Below, one piece after another: positions 24,622-32,478 of a DNA stretch of 39,271 nucleotides; within the stretch, counting starts at the first letter, position 1; every line of letters begins with the position of its first letter. The notes beneath the pieces are model-generated. The model saw only the letters and a list, made by a program, of their open reading frames with translations. It had not been told where the DNA came from and did no database searches. The position numbers and the translations under genes were made by a program. The DNA comes from Defluviitaleaceae bacterium (GTDB lineage: Bacteria > Bacillota > Clostridia > Lachnospirales > WQUN01): contig WQSG01000027.1 of the NCBI GenBank assembly GCA_009788055.1, positions 1 through 39,271 on the forward strand. The letters are read 5' to 3'.

Positions 24622-25068
24622 ATGGAATGTAAATCATATCCGTTTAACACACTTGGCAATTATATATGGGTTGATATTGTTGCCTTTCATAAAGGCAAAT
24701 GGTTATTTAGCAAACACAAAGAAAGAACAACATGGGAAACACAAGGCGGGCATATTGAAACCGGTGAAACACCATTGGAAGCCGCAAAAAGGGAATTATA
24801 TGAAGAATCAGGAGCAATAGAGTTTGACATCGAACCGCTTTGTGATTATTCGGCAGAAGGAATCATCAACGGAGCCTATATACAGGCGAATAGTCAAGTT
24901 TATATTGCACAAGTTCATACATTGGGTGAAATACCATGCGACAGTGAAATGGAACGAATCTCTTTCGTTGACTCAATCCCGGATAACTTAACCTATCCGG
25001 ATATAACAAACGAGATTTTACCAATAGTCTTAAAAAAAACGACGAGCAACAGTAATTACTATCTGTGA
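24622..25068 (+). CDS. Nudix hydrolase
   Basis: A protein of 148 residues. The Nudix box is complete: GGHIETGETPLEAAKREL then YEESGA, matching GX5EX7REUXEEXGU with the metal-binding Glu residues. It hydrolyses a nucleoside diphosphate linked to another moiety; the substrate cannot be told. ATG 24622 is preceded by GGGGGT; the ATG at 24610 overlaps that site. The next small gene begins 13 bases after the stop, so they are probably co-transcribed. Confidence 0.88.
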   Translation: MECKSYPFNTLGNYIWVDIVAFHKGKWLFSKHKERTTWETQGGHIETGETPLEAAKRELYEESGAIEFDIEPLCDYSAEGIINGAYIQANSQVYIAQVHTLGEIPCDSEMERISFVDSIPDNLTYPDITNEILPIVLKKTTSNSNYYL

Positions 25069-25081
25069 AAGCAGGAACATT

Positions 25082-25351
25082 ATGGAATCATCAAAACGCG
25101 ATATTGTATATGAACTTGAAGGTCAACTATTCACATGGGATAAAATTAAAGCCGAATATGACTTGAGCACTATGAAGCGCAGAGGGCATCCTCTTAGGGA
25201 GAAGGTATTGCGGGGAGAGATAACGTTGATAAACCCCTTAGAAATCCCGGACAGGGAAGCCAAGTTAGCCGCGCTCCCCCCTGACGAGCGAGTATTTGTA
25301 ACCGATTTTCTTAAATCGTTGCAGAATGAAAGAGAATCTATAACGATATAA
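25082..25351 (+). CDS. Small protein of unknown function
   Basis: It has 89 residues and is not recognised. The sequence is charged, with a central Lys/Arg-rich piece (STMKRRGHPLREKVLRGE) and a C-terminal helix (PDERVFVTDFLKSLQNERES). No signal or membrane segment. It follows the Nudix gene closely with a weak Shine-Dalgarno, suggesting one transcript. Confidence 0.6.
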   Translation: MESSKRDIVYELEGQLFTWDKIKAEYDLSTMKRRGHPLREKVLRGEITLINPLEIPDREAKLAALPPDERVFVTDFLKSLQNERESITI

Positions 25352-25395
25352 TTTAAGGGGCTAGGGTGTGTTGCGCGGCTGATAGCAACGCATAT

Positions 25396-25424
25396 TTGAC
25401 AGTGTACGCTCCAGCATTTACAAT
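25396..25424 (+). promoter_or_regulatory. Sigma-A promoter of the HPr-like gene
   Basis: TTGACA (25396-25401) and TACAAT (25419-25424) with a 17-base spacer, followed by a short leader with GGGAGG. Confidence 0.85.
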
Positions 25425-25455
25425 ACGTACAACAGAAAACAAGAGGGAGGCACTT

Positions 25456-25686
25456 ATGCAAACTGTAAATGTTGTTTTAGACACTGTGGATAAAGTTAAA
25501 GGCTTTGTCAATACAGTCGCGCCGCTGGAGGGCGATATCGACCTCGGCTCTGACCGCTACGTTGTTGACGCAAAATCCATCATGGGCATTTTCAGCCTTG
25601 ATTTGTCCAAGCCGCTGCAACTCACCATTCACGATGAAGCAACCGCATCGCGGATTGTTCCGCTCTTAAAGGCGTATATCGTTTAA
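25456..25686 (+). CDS. HPr-family protein lacking the phosphorylatable histidine
   Basis: It has 76 residues with the HPr-like fold pattern: TVNVVLDTVDKVKGFVNTV, then YVVDAKSIMGIFSLDLSKP, where HPr has its Ser46 region with KSIMG. The position of the catalytic His15 is not a His, so it cannot carry the PEP-derived phosphate. Such paralogues are widespread in Clostridia and probably have a structural or regulatory role. ATG 25456 has GGGAGG upstream; a longer frame from 25366 covers the promoter and is rejected. Confidence 0.85.
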   Translation: MQTVNVVLDTVDKVKGFVNTVAPLEGDIDLGSDRYVVDAKSIMGIFSLDLSKPLQLTIHDEATASRIVPLLKAYIV

Positions 25687-25734
25687 ATTTTTACGGATAA
25701 TAAAACCGCGGTGAACTACAGTGCATCGCCACAC

Positions 25735-25761
25735 AAAAACCGCGCAAATGCGCGGTTTTTT
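25735..25761 (+). terminator. Intrinsic terminator after the HPr-like gene
   Basis: A stem AAAAACCGCGC / GCGCGGTTTTT with loop AAAT, ending in a T run; it lies between the HPr-like stop and the pepF Shine-Dalgarno. Confidence 0.85.
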
Positions 25762-25779
25762 AGCATAAGGAGAATAACA

Positions 25780-27558
25780 ATGGCAGAAAAATGGTGCTTA
25801 AACGAAATTTATGCAGGATTTGATTCGGAAGAATTTATGGCAGACTTTTTGGAACTGCCCAAAATGGCGGAAGCGATGAACACGCTTTCGGGCGAGCTGA
25901 TAGGGTTTCCGGATGTTGTAACGCTTGTGCGGAAGCTGGAGGAATATGTCACCAAGAACGACAGATTAAGTTCGTATGCGAATTTTGTGTATGCAACGGA
26001 TACGGCAAACGCGGCGGCGTCTAAGTTTATATATCTGCTGGAAGCACTGAATGCGGAAACCAGCCGCATGAAAGTGAGACTTGCGAAATATCTTGCGAAG
26101 GTTGCGAAAGACGGCGGTAACATAAACGCGCTGGCGAAGGAGCATGACGCGGAGGATTATGCATTTCAGCTACAGCACATGGCGGAAGAATATTCCCACA
26201 TGATGAGCGAGGACGAAGAAACTTTGGCGGCGCAAATGTACAACACGGGTTCGGGCGCGTGGTCGATGTTGCAAGACAAATTGATTTCCATGCTAACCTG
26301 CGAATTTACTTGCCCGAAAACGGGCGAGAAAAAGATTATCGGCATAAACGAGTGCCGCAACCTTGCATACGATGCGGATTCTGCGGTACGCAAGGCGGCA
26401 TACGAAGCGGAACTTGCCGCATATCCCAAAATTGAAGAATCCTGCGCCGCCGCAATGAACGGCATCAAGGGCGAGGTAAATCTTCTAAGCCGCTTGCGAA
26501 AATTCGACCACCCACTGGACAAGACCCTCTTTGACAGCAACATGACGCGCAAAACGCTGGACGCAATGTTTGAAGCAATCGACACAGACATCCAGTGCTT
26601 CCGCGATTATTTGAAGGCAAAAGCGAAATACGTTTCCAAAAGCGAAAGCGGGCTTGCTTTTTACGATTTGTTCGCGCCTGTCGGGGCGTCTGCCGAAAAA
26701 ACATTTTCGTATGAAGAAGCAAAAACCTTTGTTGCGGAAAACTTCGGCAAATTTTCTTCCGAGATGGAAAAAGTTGCGCGACTTGCATTCGACAAAAACT
26801 GGGTAGACGTACAGCCGCGTGAGGGCAAAGTGGGCGGCGCGTTTTGCGGCGACATTTACGCAATAAAACAGTTCCGCGTTTTGCTAAACTTCGGCGGAAA
26901 TTTGTCCGACATCATCACGCTGGCGCACGAACTGGGCCACGGATACCACAGTATGCAGGTGATGCAAGAGGGCATTCTGAACACGGGATACCCAATGCCC
27001 CTTGCAGAAACAGCGTCCACTTTCTGCGAAATGATTGTCACAAACGCCGCGCTTAAAACCCTGCCGCAAAGCGAAAAATTACAGCTAATCGAAATCGGAT
27101 TGCAAGACGCAACGCAGGTTATTTTGGATATTTATTCGCGCTATCTGTTTGAAAAAAGCGTTTTCGCGGCGCGGTTAGACCACCCGCTTTCCGCCCAAGA
27201 ACTGTGCGAACTAATGCTTGCCGCACAGCGCAAAGCCTATGGCGACGGTCTTGACCCGCAAAAACTTCACCCATATATGTGGGCAATAAAGCCGCATTAT
27301 TACAGCGGAACGTCCAGTTTTTACAATTTCCCGTATGCCTTCGGACACTTGCTTGCAAACGGTCTTTACAAAATCTACGACCAAGACCCCGCCTCTTTCG
27401 GAAAAAAATATGATAATTTCCTCCGCGTTTCGGGCAAAATGTCAATAACCGAAAGCTGCAACCAACTTGGCATTGACATCGAAAACGCCGATTTCTGGAA
27501 AGGCGCGATTGACGTAATCAAATCCGCAATACAAGAATTTAAGGAGCTGACAAAATGA
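25780..27558 (+). CDS. pepF: Oligoendopeptidase F family metallopeptidase (M3B)
   Basis: A cytoplasmic zinc peptidase that degrades peptides. It has 592 residues. The zinc motif HELGH is at 383-387 (ITLAHELGHGYHS), and the conserved PLAETASTFCEMI supplies the third ligand Glu. The end PYAFGHLLANGLYKIY is typical. Start ATG 25780 with AAGGAG; the longer frame from 25711 would run through the terminator. It overlaps the next gene by 4 bases (ATGA). Confidence 0.93.
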   Translation: MAEKWCLNEIYAGFDSEEFMADFLELPKMAEAMNTLSGELIGFPDVVTLVRKLEEYVTKNDRLSSYANFVYATDTANAAASKFIYLLEALNAETSRMKVRLAKYLAKVAKDGGNINALAKEHDAEDYAFQLQHMAEEYSHMMSEDEETLAAQMYNTGSGAWSMLQDKLISMLTCEFTCPKTGEKKIIGINECRNLAYDADSAVRKAAYEAELAAYPKIEESCAAAMNGIKGEVNLLSRLRKFDHPLDKTLFDSNMTRKTLDAMFEAIDTDIQCFRDYLKAKAKYVSKSESGLAFYDLFAPVGASAEKTFSYEEAKTFVAENFGKFSSEMEKVARLAFDKNWVDVQPREGKVGGAFCGDIYAIKQFRVLLNFGGNLSDIITLAHELGHGYHSMQVMQEGILNTGYPMPLAETASTFCEMIVTNAALKTLPQSEKLQLIEIGLQDATQVILDIYSRYLFEKSVFAARLDHPLSAQELCELMLAAQRKAYGDGLDPQKLHPYMWAIKPHYYSGTSSFYNFPYAFGHLLANGLYKIYDQDPASFGKKYDNFLRVSGKMSITESCNQLGIDIENADFWKGAIDVIKSAIQEFKELTK

Positions 27559-27791
27559 CCTACAAAACCAAAGGCGTATGCTGTGACGAAATTCAAGTAG
27601 AAGTTTCCGACGGCATTGTAAACGAAGTAAAATTTTCAAACGGCTGCAACGGCAACCTAAAGGGCATTGCCGAACTAGCCAAAGGCCGCAAAGCCGAAGA
27701 CCTAATTGCCAGCCTTTCCGGCATCCAGTGCGGCGTGCGCGGCACCTCCTGCCCCGACCAACTCGCCGCCGCTTTAAAATCTGCTATGTAA
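27555..27791 (+). CDS. TSCPD-domain protein (TIGR03905 type)
   Basis: A protein of 78 residues with cysteines at GVCC, NGCNGN, IQCGVRGTSCPDQL. The TSCPD motif is also the C-terminal zinc-binding domain in some ribonucleotide reductases and in small stand-alone proteins of Clostridia. The role of the stand-alone form is unknown. It is translationally coupled to pepF. Confidence 0.88.
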   Translation: MTYKTKGVCCDEIQVEVSDGIVNEVKFSNGCNGNLKGIAELAKGRKAEDLIASLSGIQCGVRGTSCPDQLAAALKSAM

Positions 27792-27815
27792 ATTCCATTT
27801 CTGCCCCGCAGATTC

Positions 27816-27844
27816 TTGACAAACCCGCAACCCCAATATATACT
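27816..27844 (+). promoter_or_regulatory. Sigma-A promoter of tRNA-Pro
   Basis: TTGACA (27816-27821) and TATACT (27839-27844), 17 bases apart, directly ahead of the tRNA. Confidence 0.9.
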
Positions 27845-27871
27845 ACCTTTCGTTGCCTGCGGGCAATGTTT

Positions 27872-27945
27872 CTGGGTGTGGCGTAGCTTGGTAGCGCGCT
27901 AGACTGGGGGTCTAGAGGTCGAAGGTTCAAATCCTTTCACCCAGA
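27872..27945 (+). tRNA. tRNA-Pro (anticodon GGG)
   Basis: A cloverleaf with a 7-bp acceptor stem CTGGGTG/CACCCAG, anticodon stem CTAGA/TCTAG, loop CTGGGGG giving anticodon GGG, and a T-arm with GGTTCAAATCC. CCA is not encoded. Confidence 0.93.
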
Positions 27946-27964
27946 GAGTAGAAATGTCAGTAAA

Positions 27965-28002
27965 AACAGGCCTTCCGAGGAATCGGAAAGCCTGTTTTTT
28001 TG
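27965..28002 (+). terminator. Intrinsic terminator after tRNA-Pro
   Basis: AACAGGCCTTCCGA pairs with TCGGAAAGCCTGTT (one mismatch) around GGAA, followed by a T run. Confidence 0.9.
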
Positions 28003-28086
28003 CTTTTACCCTTCAAATACCCCGTTGTCTAACGGCTGTGTATTGAGGGCATTAAATTTTGCATTCGTTACACCGGTAGTCGGTAG

Positions 28087-28233
28087 TCGTGGCGAACACG
28101 TCAGGGTCGTCGGTGTCAAAAAATCGCTTTAATCGCCACGCATAATGAGGGCTTAACTCAAGTAGAAATAGCTAAGCTATACGGCTGCTACTACACGACC
28201 ATATGGAGGGTCGTCAATAAGATAAAACGCTGA
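28087..28233 (+). pseudogene. Helix-turn-helix remnant without a start codon
   Basis: A frame open after TAG at 28084-28086 encodes about 48 residues ending at TGA 28231. It contains EGLTQVEIAKLYGCYYTTIW, the shape of a resolvase or transposase helix-turn-helix. There is no ATG and no Shine-Dalgarno, so it is probably a decayed piece of a recombinase or transposase. Confidence is limited by its small size. Confidence 0.35.
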
Positions 28234-28238
28234 AGCTC

Positions 28239-28368
28239 ACCTCCCGCTCGAGGTTAGCTTACTAAGGGAAAAACATGGTAAGGAGTCATATCCGAATATT
28301 CGCTTACCTTCCGACTATGTGCGGAATTGTGGCTTCTGTCGGTCAGCACGGGTAGTCAGGCGGGAGGT
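28239..28368. other. Multi-hairpin non-coding segment at the left of the mobile region
   Basis: Outer arms ACCTCCCGC (28239-28247) and GCGGGAGGT (28360-28368) are perfect complements. Inside are GGTAAG (28277)/CTTACC (28303) with an inner ATAT/ATAT, and a GTGC/GCAC hairpin. No coding frame is convincing. It could be a structured RNA or DNA folding site. The rest of the gap 28003-28540 holds the helix-turn-helix remnant and a terminator. Confidence 0.45.
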
Positions 28369-28419
28369 CATTGGGCTACAGAGGTCAGACTACATTTTTT
28401 GGAGATGTAAAATGCTTGC

Positions 28420-28446
28420 AAAATCAAGAAAGCCCCCGAAGGGGCT
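28420..28446 (-). terminator. Intrinsic terminator of the RelBE operon
   Basis: On the minus strand AGCCCC-TTCG-GGGGCT, a stable UUCG-type loop, is followed by TTTCTTGATTTT. Confidence 0.75.
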
Positions 28447-28539
28447 GTTCTCTTTCTCGTAGAGGCTGAGGTGTTGCTACAGCAGATTCGGTATATCTCG
28501 CATTCCTCGGAGTACTCGATATACTTGGATTGTTTTTGT

Positions 28540-28770
28540 TTATTCGTCTACACGGTAGAATAGATGGTATTGGTATGGCAGCACCATTAAGCGCAAGGTT
28601 TCATCATGGATGGAAACTGAACACATAAACGGATGTTCTAGCAGGAGGTCCGTTTGTCTTTCGACAGCCTCCGCAAACTTCTCCGCAGCTCTCGGGCTGT
28701 GTTCGTTGAGATAAGTTTCAGCCTCTAGGATGCCAATTATGGCTGCCGGCAAATAATCAAGCGTGTACAA
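28540..28770 (-). CDS. RelE/ParE-family toxin
   Basis: A protein of 76 residues with the compact toxin fold: an N-terminal strand (YTLDYLPAAIIGI), two helices with HSPRAAEKFAEAVERQ, and closing strands LRLMVLPYQYHLFYRV. It overlaps the upstream antitoxin gene by 14 bases, the usual antitoxin-first order. RelE-type members cleave ribosome-bound mRNA and ParE-type members poison gyrase; the sequence does not decide between them. The end VDE is short, so it may lack a final strand. Confidence 0.85.
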   Translation of the reverse strand: MYTLDYLPAAIIGILEAETYLNEHSPRAAEKFAEAVERQTDLLLEHPFMCSVSIHDETLRLMVLPYQYHLFYRVDE

Positions 28771-29077
28771 GGTCTCTATCCTTGCGTTGCTGTCTTAGCC
28801 GTGCCTTCATCTCATCCTGTGATACCCATAAGGTATTTGGATCGGCGGCTTCTAGCTTAGCTTTCTCTAATTCAGCCTTGATGTAAGCATTGTGAGCAGC
28901 TTCACGGTAGGCTCGTTCCGTCTGAAGACTGAAAGGGATTTGCCCCTCTCGGATTGCCGTTCTTAGGAATAAGTCTATTGCCGTGGTCATATCCATACCG
29001 ATTTCGCCAAACACTTGTTGTGCGTCTTGCTTCACCTTTTCATCTACATTCACCGATATTCTCGCAGTTGAAATCAT
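28757..29077 (-). CDS. RelB/DinJ-family antitoxin
   Basis: A protein of 106 residues. The ribbon-helix-helix start ISTARISVNVDEKVKQDAQQVFGEIGMDMTTAIDLFL is the RelB/DinJ signature, which binds the operon promoter and, through the C-terminal part, the toxin. The start ATG 29077 has AAAGGAG six bases upstream; a TTG two codons earlier is rejected. It is a little longer than common DinJ proteins. Confidence 0.88.
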   Translation of the reverse strand: MISTARISVNVDEKVKQDAQQVFGEIGMDMTTAIDLFLRTAIREGQIPFSLQTERAYREAAHNAYIKAELEKAKLEAADPNTLWVSQDEMKARLRQQRKDRDLVHA

Positions 29078-29100
29078 AACCAACTCCTTTCTATGGGTCT

Positions 29101-29130
29101 ATTATGCACCCGTCATGCACATATTGTCAA
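29101..29130 (-). promoter_or_regulatory. Promoter of the RelBE-type operon
   Basis: Minus-strand TTGACA (29130-29125) and CATAAT (29106-29101) with an 18-base spacer. The spacer contains two TGCA boxes 10 bases apart, a candidate antitoxin operator. The gap from 29131 to 29300 shows no other feature. Confidence 0.7.
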
Positions 29131-29300
29131 CGTTGAAATCTCGATGCCTCTACGTTGGACTTGCGCCCGCCACTAATAAAGCAGGCTCATAGGCAAGAGT
29201 CAAGGCTCATTTTTAGCGATTAGACACCTCTAAACTGGGGTCAGAGGGCTGTTTTGGGATATGGAGTTTTTTGATACACTTGCCAACATCCACACTCTGT

Positions 29301-29672
29301 TTATTTCTTTACTATATAAAATTGTACTTTCGTTTCTTCACTCACGTAAAGCAAACCATTACTGCTGGGTTTAACCCTAAAAACTGCTTGGATTGTTTCA
29401 CCTTTCGCCTTGCTAGAAATGTCGTGGAAACCAGCCGGTTCCATAATAGTTTTACTATATTTGCAGAAAACAGGAATATAGCCTATGTCAAACTGATCAA
29501 CGATTTCGCCAGCATCGTTACGCTGTACAAATAGCAGCTTAATCTCTCCTGGTGTTATAGAACTGCCACTATTAATCTGTAGATACGCCACGAAAGATAT
29601 GCCACCTATCATTTGGGCGTCAATTAGGGTTGCACCATCTATAGCTTTTTGCGTTTGCCCTAAGATGACCAA
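29301..29672 (-). pseudogene. Fragment of a possible surface protein C-terminus
   Basis: A frame of up to 123 residues that begins with TTG right after an in-frame TAA, with no Shine-Dalgarno. The content is beta-rich (GGISFVAYLQI, KLLFVQRN, IQAVFRV) like an extracellular Ig-type module and ends KVQFYIVKK. It lacks any signal sequence. I read it as the leftover end of a secreted protein gene, perhaps the same gene as the fragment at 29936-30466. It could alternatively be a short unknown gene. Confidence 0.4.
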
Positions 29673-29891
29673 GGTGTCGAATTAAGCATTTTCACCCCAA
29701 GGGCTTAGTGTCGCACCGCAACGATTCTCAAAAAAGTTACCCATTGACTCTGCCCATTGAGCCTGCTAAGACTGTATGTGTAACAACACAAAACAAAGAA
29801 AGGAGCAAGCATAACACAACAAATCAAGAATATGACGAATATTACGCCAATACCCAGCAGGAGCATCCATAGCCCATACTGCTATTAAAAC

Positions 29892-29922
29892 GCGCACACG
29901 ACGCCCCTGTGCGCGCGTCGGG
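29892..29922. other. GC-rich hairpin beside the surface-protein fragment
   Basis: GCGCACA and TGTGCGC pair around CGACGCCCC; an alternative pairing is CGACGC with GCGTCG. The gap 29673-29935 otherwise shows only an orphan Shine-Dalgarno-like GAAAGGAG near 29800 with no real gene behind it. Confidence 0.4.
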
Positions 29923-29935
29923 GGCTATTATATGG

Positions 29936-30466
29936 CTACCGAATACCGCGTGCATTATTTCTTTCGACTGAGAGCGGAGTCAATATTGTGATGTCATAAC
30001 CCAACGCTAGGCTAAGCCCGGCAAAACCTTGGTTTCCGATAAGCGACACCGTTATTTCCACCTCATCACCGGGTTCACCGGTCGCTGTTCCTGCGACGAG
30101 TGTCAGTGCGCCGGAACTAGTGGTGGGCACACTGTTCATTATCAAAGTGGGCAACGAACCGTCTTCGATATGCCAAATATCGGTATCCCAAGCCGTCCAA
30201 GTTGATGTAGTAGTAGTCCAGAATTCTTCGCTCATAGCTCTGTCAAAGCCGATGTTTGCACCCCGAGGGGTATTGTGGCTGGCGACTCCCGGAAATGAAC
30301 CGCCCGACATAGGATTTAGTGCAAAATTTCTACTGAGAGAATGGTTAAGAACACTATCACCGACTATGCGGTTGGTGTGGTTACTGCCTTGCACTTGTGC
30401 AGAGGAGTTGGTCGAACAGAAAAATGCAGCGTAACAGTCAGCGTATTTGAGACAAAGGATTTCAGA
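29936..30466 (-). pseudogene. Fragment of a GLUG/cohesin-containing surface protein
   Basis: The frame is open from about 30466 (after an in-frame TAG) to the stop at 29936, with no credible start. The first part ends in WDTDIWHIEDGSLPTL, the closing motif of GLUG-type repeats of cell-surface proteins. About 50 residues of a cohesin-like module follow (ALTLVAGTATGEPGDEVEIT, GLSLALGYD), cut off far short of the usual 140. This is a truncated remnant of a large exported protein. It suggests that the host, or the source of the element, makes cohesin-bearing surface proteins. Confidence 0.65.
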
Positions 30467-30485
30467 ACGCTATTTATTGGCAGAG

Positions 30486-30577
30486 CGGGGGATGCCGTGC
30501 CGTAGACGCTTCCCGCTGACACGGCGAGCGGGGTAGTTACCGCCTAACTCGCCAGCGGCAATATTGAGCATCCCCCG
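30486..30577. ncRNA. Candidate structured RNA or single-strand DNA fold
   Basis: Outer stem CGGGGGATGC (30486-30495) with GCATCCCCCG (30568-30577). Inside are GCCGTG (30494-30499)/CACGGC (30520-30525) and GGCGAG (30523-30528)/CTCGCC (30548-30553), the latter with an inner GGTA/TACC. The two inner stems share three bases and could alternate. No known RNA family is recognised. Confidence 0.45.
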
Positions 30578-30731
30578 ATGCCGGACCCCTGATGGCGGCA
30601 GCACCTTGACAATTTAACTTCGAGAGCTTGATGCAGCCAAGCATACAAGTGAGATAAAGGTTTTTTGCGAATTATGGCTTACAGCATCTTATGGTTTCAA
30701 TAAACAAACCACAATTAAGGAAAGGAAGTAC

Positions 30732-30980
30732 ATGGCAAAAAACGAAACGCGCGCAATCTGCGCAATCTGCATCCAACCGATGATGCCGAAAAATCGCTGT
30801 ACAGTATCGCACCTTGTTATTAATAACAGGAGGCATGAGCGAATTAAGGCTGGTGATTCTTTGGATTACCCTTCAACTTTTCGCGGAGGTGACCTTTGCC
30901 ACGATTGTGGTGTTGGTGCGGGTCAATATCACCATTTAGGTTGTGATTCGGAAAGATGCCCTGTTTGTCACGATCAGTGA
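30732..30980 (+). CDS. Small Cys/His-rich zinc-ribbon-like protein
   Basis: A protein of 82 residues with CAIC near the start, then CHDC, HHLGC and CPVC in the last 30 residues, giving two likely zinc sites. Shine-Dalgarno AAGGAAAGG precedes the ATG. The C-terminus overlaps the next gene by 38 bases in another frame, which suggests translational coupling. It belongs to the mobile region; the function is unknown. Confidence 0.7.
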   Translation: MAKNETRAICAICIQPMMPKNRCTVSHLVINNRRHERIKAGDSLDYPSTFRGGDLCHDCGVGAGQYHHLGCDSERCPVCHDQ

Positions 30981-31449
30981 AGCAATTGCTCGCCGGTCGT
31001 CTGACGATGACAGGTTGATAATCGAAATGCCGAGGGAGCAGTTTACCGAAGTGGCGATAGACAATATCCGGAAGATTATCGCCAGCAAAGCTGTACTGAT
31101 AAAAAAGGCACTTGGCATAAGCCATCTACCTCTTCTTATCGGTGAGGAGAAGATACATTTTCCGTGGTTCATCCTTACAGGTGAAGACGGCGAAGTAGAT
31201 ACCTATCTACGCTTTGTTACAGCCCTATGCAAAATGGCGAAGGAATCCCAACGCATCACAGCCAAGGAGCGTGATACAGATAACGACAAGTTCACAATGC
31301 GTGTATTTCTGATCCGATTAGGTTTTGTCGGGCCCGAGTATAAGTTGGCGAGGAAGATTCTGTTGCGGAATTTATCCGGCAACAGTAGCTGGAAAGCCGG
31401 GCAATCACCCACACAATCGGAAAATTCACAAGAACCTTCCGAAAAATAA
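30943..31449 (+). CDS. Mobile-element conserved protein of unknown function
   Basis: A protein of 168 residues starting at GTG 30943 inside the preceding gene. The stretches FTEVAIDNIRKIIASKAVLI, IHFPWF and especially FLIRLGFVGPEYKLARKIL with LSGNSSWK recall a protein often seen in integrative and conjugative elements of Clostridia; this is recollection, not a search. The tail is Ser/Gln-rich. No membrane segment. The reliance on an overlapping GTG start is unusual, but the N-terminal part fits the family. Confidence 0.7.
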   Translation: MIRKDALFVTISEAIARRSSDDDRLIIEMPREQFTEVAIDNIRKIIASKAVLIKKALGISHLPLLIGEEKIHFPWFILTGEDGEVDTYLRFVTALCKMAKESQRITAKERDTDNDKFTMRVFLIRLGFVGPEYKLARKILLRNLSGNSSWKAGQSPTQSENSQEPSEK

Positions 31450-31539
31450 CAAATGCACTTTAGAGATGGCACAATTTAGCCATTTCACACCAGCTTGTTT
31501 TACGCAAGCTGGTATCCAAAATAATATACACAGAAACAT

Positions 31540-32006
31540 CAAGCATTTAGTACAGCTAAATGAGAATATTGGGATGTGGCAAAGAGCAGTTTCGCACTTT
31601 ACAGCACCTTATTTTATTAACACAGTACAAAGGAGATTCGTATGGAAGAGAAACAATTAGAAGTCATACCGTTGGATGTTCGGCTGTTGGCAGCAGACAT
31701 CGACCATTTTTGGAGCATTTACGATGAATATGCGGAAGTTTATGACGGTGTCCGAAGCGATGATGAGGTAGCTGAAAACATCATACATATCGCAAAGGAT
31801 ATTTACTATGAGAGCAAAGAGACATCCGTGATGCTTCAAGAAGCCATTAGAAGCTGCGAAAGCTGTAATGAGCCTAATTTGGCAAAACAAGCAAGTGACC
31901 TCTTGCACCGCATTAACACTGCGAAAACAAACAAAGACGCGGCAAGGTAGCGATTGCTTCTGCAAAATATCCCAATTTGACTGTATTTAGCTGCACTAAG
32001 TGCTTG
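31540..32006. repeat. Inverted repeat pair flanking one small gene
   Basis: The left arm at 31540-31575 and the right arm at 31969-32006 are complementary copies sharing ATCCCAAT, ATTTAGCTG, ACTAA and TGCTTG. Each also folds on itself (ATTTAG/CTAAAT). They enclose the gene at 31642-31950. Confidence 0.65.
31642..31950 (+). CDS. Small acidic protein of unknown function (mobile region)
   Basis: A protein of 102 residues, mostly helical and acidic (LLAADIDHFWSIYDEYAEVY, DDEVAENIIHIAKDIYYE), with two cysteines close together (CESC). Shine-Dalgarno AAAGGAG is present. It is bracketed by the inverted repeats described separately, as though it were a cassette. No family recognised. Confidence 0.6.
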   Translation: MEEKQLEVIPLDVRLLAADIDHFWSIYDEYAEVYDGVRSDDEVAENIIHIAKDIYYESKETSVMLQEAIRSCESCNEPNLAKQASDLLHRINTAKTNKDAAR

Positions 32007-32118
32007 AACACTTAAACACTAAAGACTTGGCACAGATAAGCTGGCGTAGGCAAAGACCTGTGAAGCACTGCATTATGGCGATGCTGATTTATTAAATGTT
32101 AATGGTGAAAGGATTACT

Positions 32119-32478
32119 ATGGAAAAACAATCAACGAAAAAGTCGTCTCTAGACGGAAAGGGTGGAAATAATAAGACGCTTGAAGTGGGCGACAAAATTT
32201 CAGATGAAAAGTATCGCGGTCCCTCAATAAATATGGGTGGCTGGTTTGCAATCGTGGATTTAGAGGATGACTCTATCTGCAATGTTGCGTGGTGTGTGTA
32301 TGATGCGCGAGAAATTCTGGGAACGGAGATGTGGGAAGAATTCCAAGATGATTGGAAGACCGCCAATCCTGAGTATGACGGTATCGATGTACCCGATGAA
32401 GTTAGCGAAGTATTCACAAAACGCTATGTTGTTGTCAGATGTAAGATTACCGTGAAAACCGGCGAGGACATATGGTAA
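32119..32478 (+). CDS. Unknown protein A of the repeated-leader pair
   Basis: A protein of 119 residues with a polar N-terminus (EKQSTKKSSLDGKGG) and a core with GGWFAIVDLEDDSI and MWEEFQDDWKTANPEYDG. The leader TGTTAATGGTGAAAGGATTA in front is nearly the same as that of the gene at 33225, and the first dozen codons are also similar. The last 7 bases overlap the next gene. No family recognised. Confidence 0.6.
   Translation: MEKQSTKKSSLDGKGGNNKTLEVGDKISDEKYRGPSINMGGWFAIVDLEDDSICNVAWCVYDAREILGTEMWEEFQDDWKTANPEYDGIDVPDEVSEVFTKRYVVVRCKITVKTGEDIW

Noticed and set aside
29800-29880. Small frame after an AAGGAG-like site
   Set aside because: The longest frame is about 18 codons and has no protein-like features.
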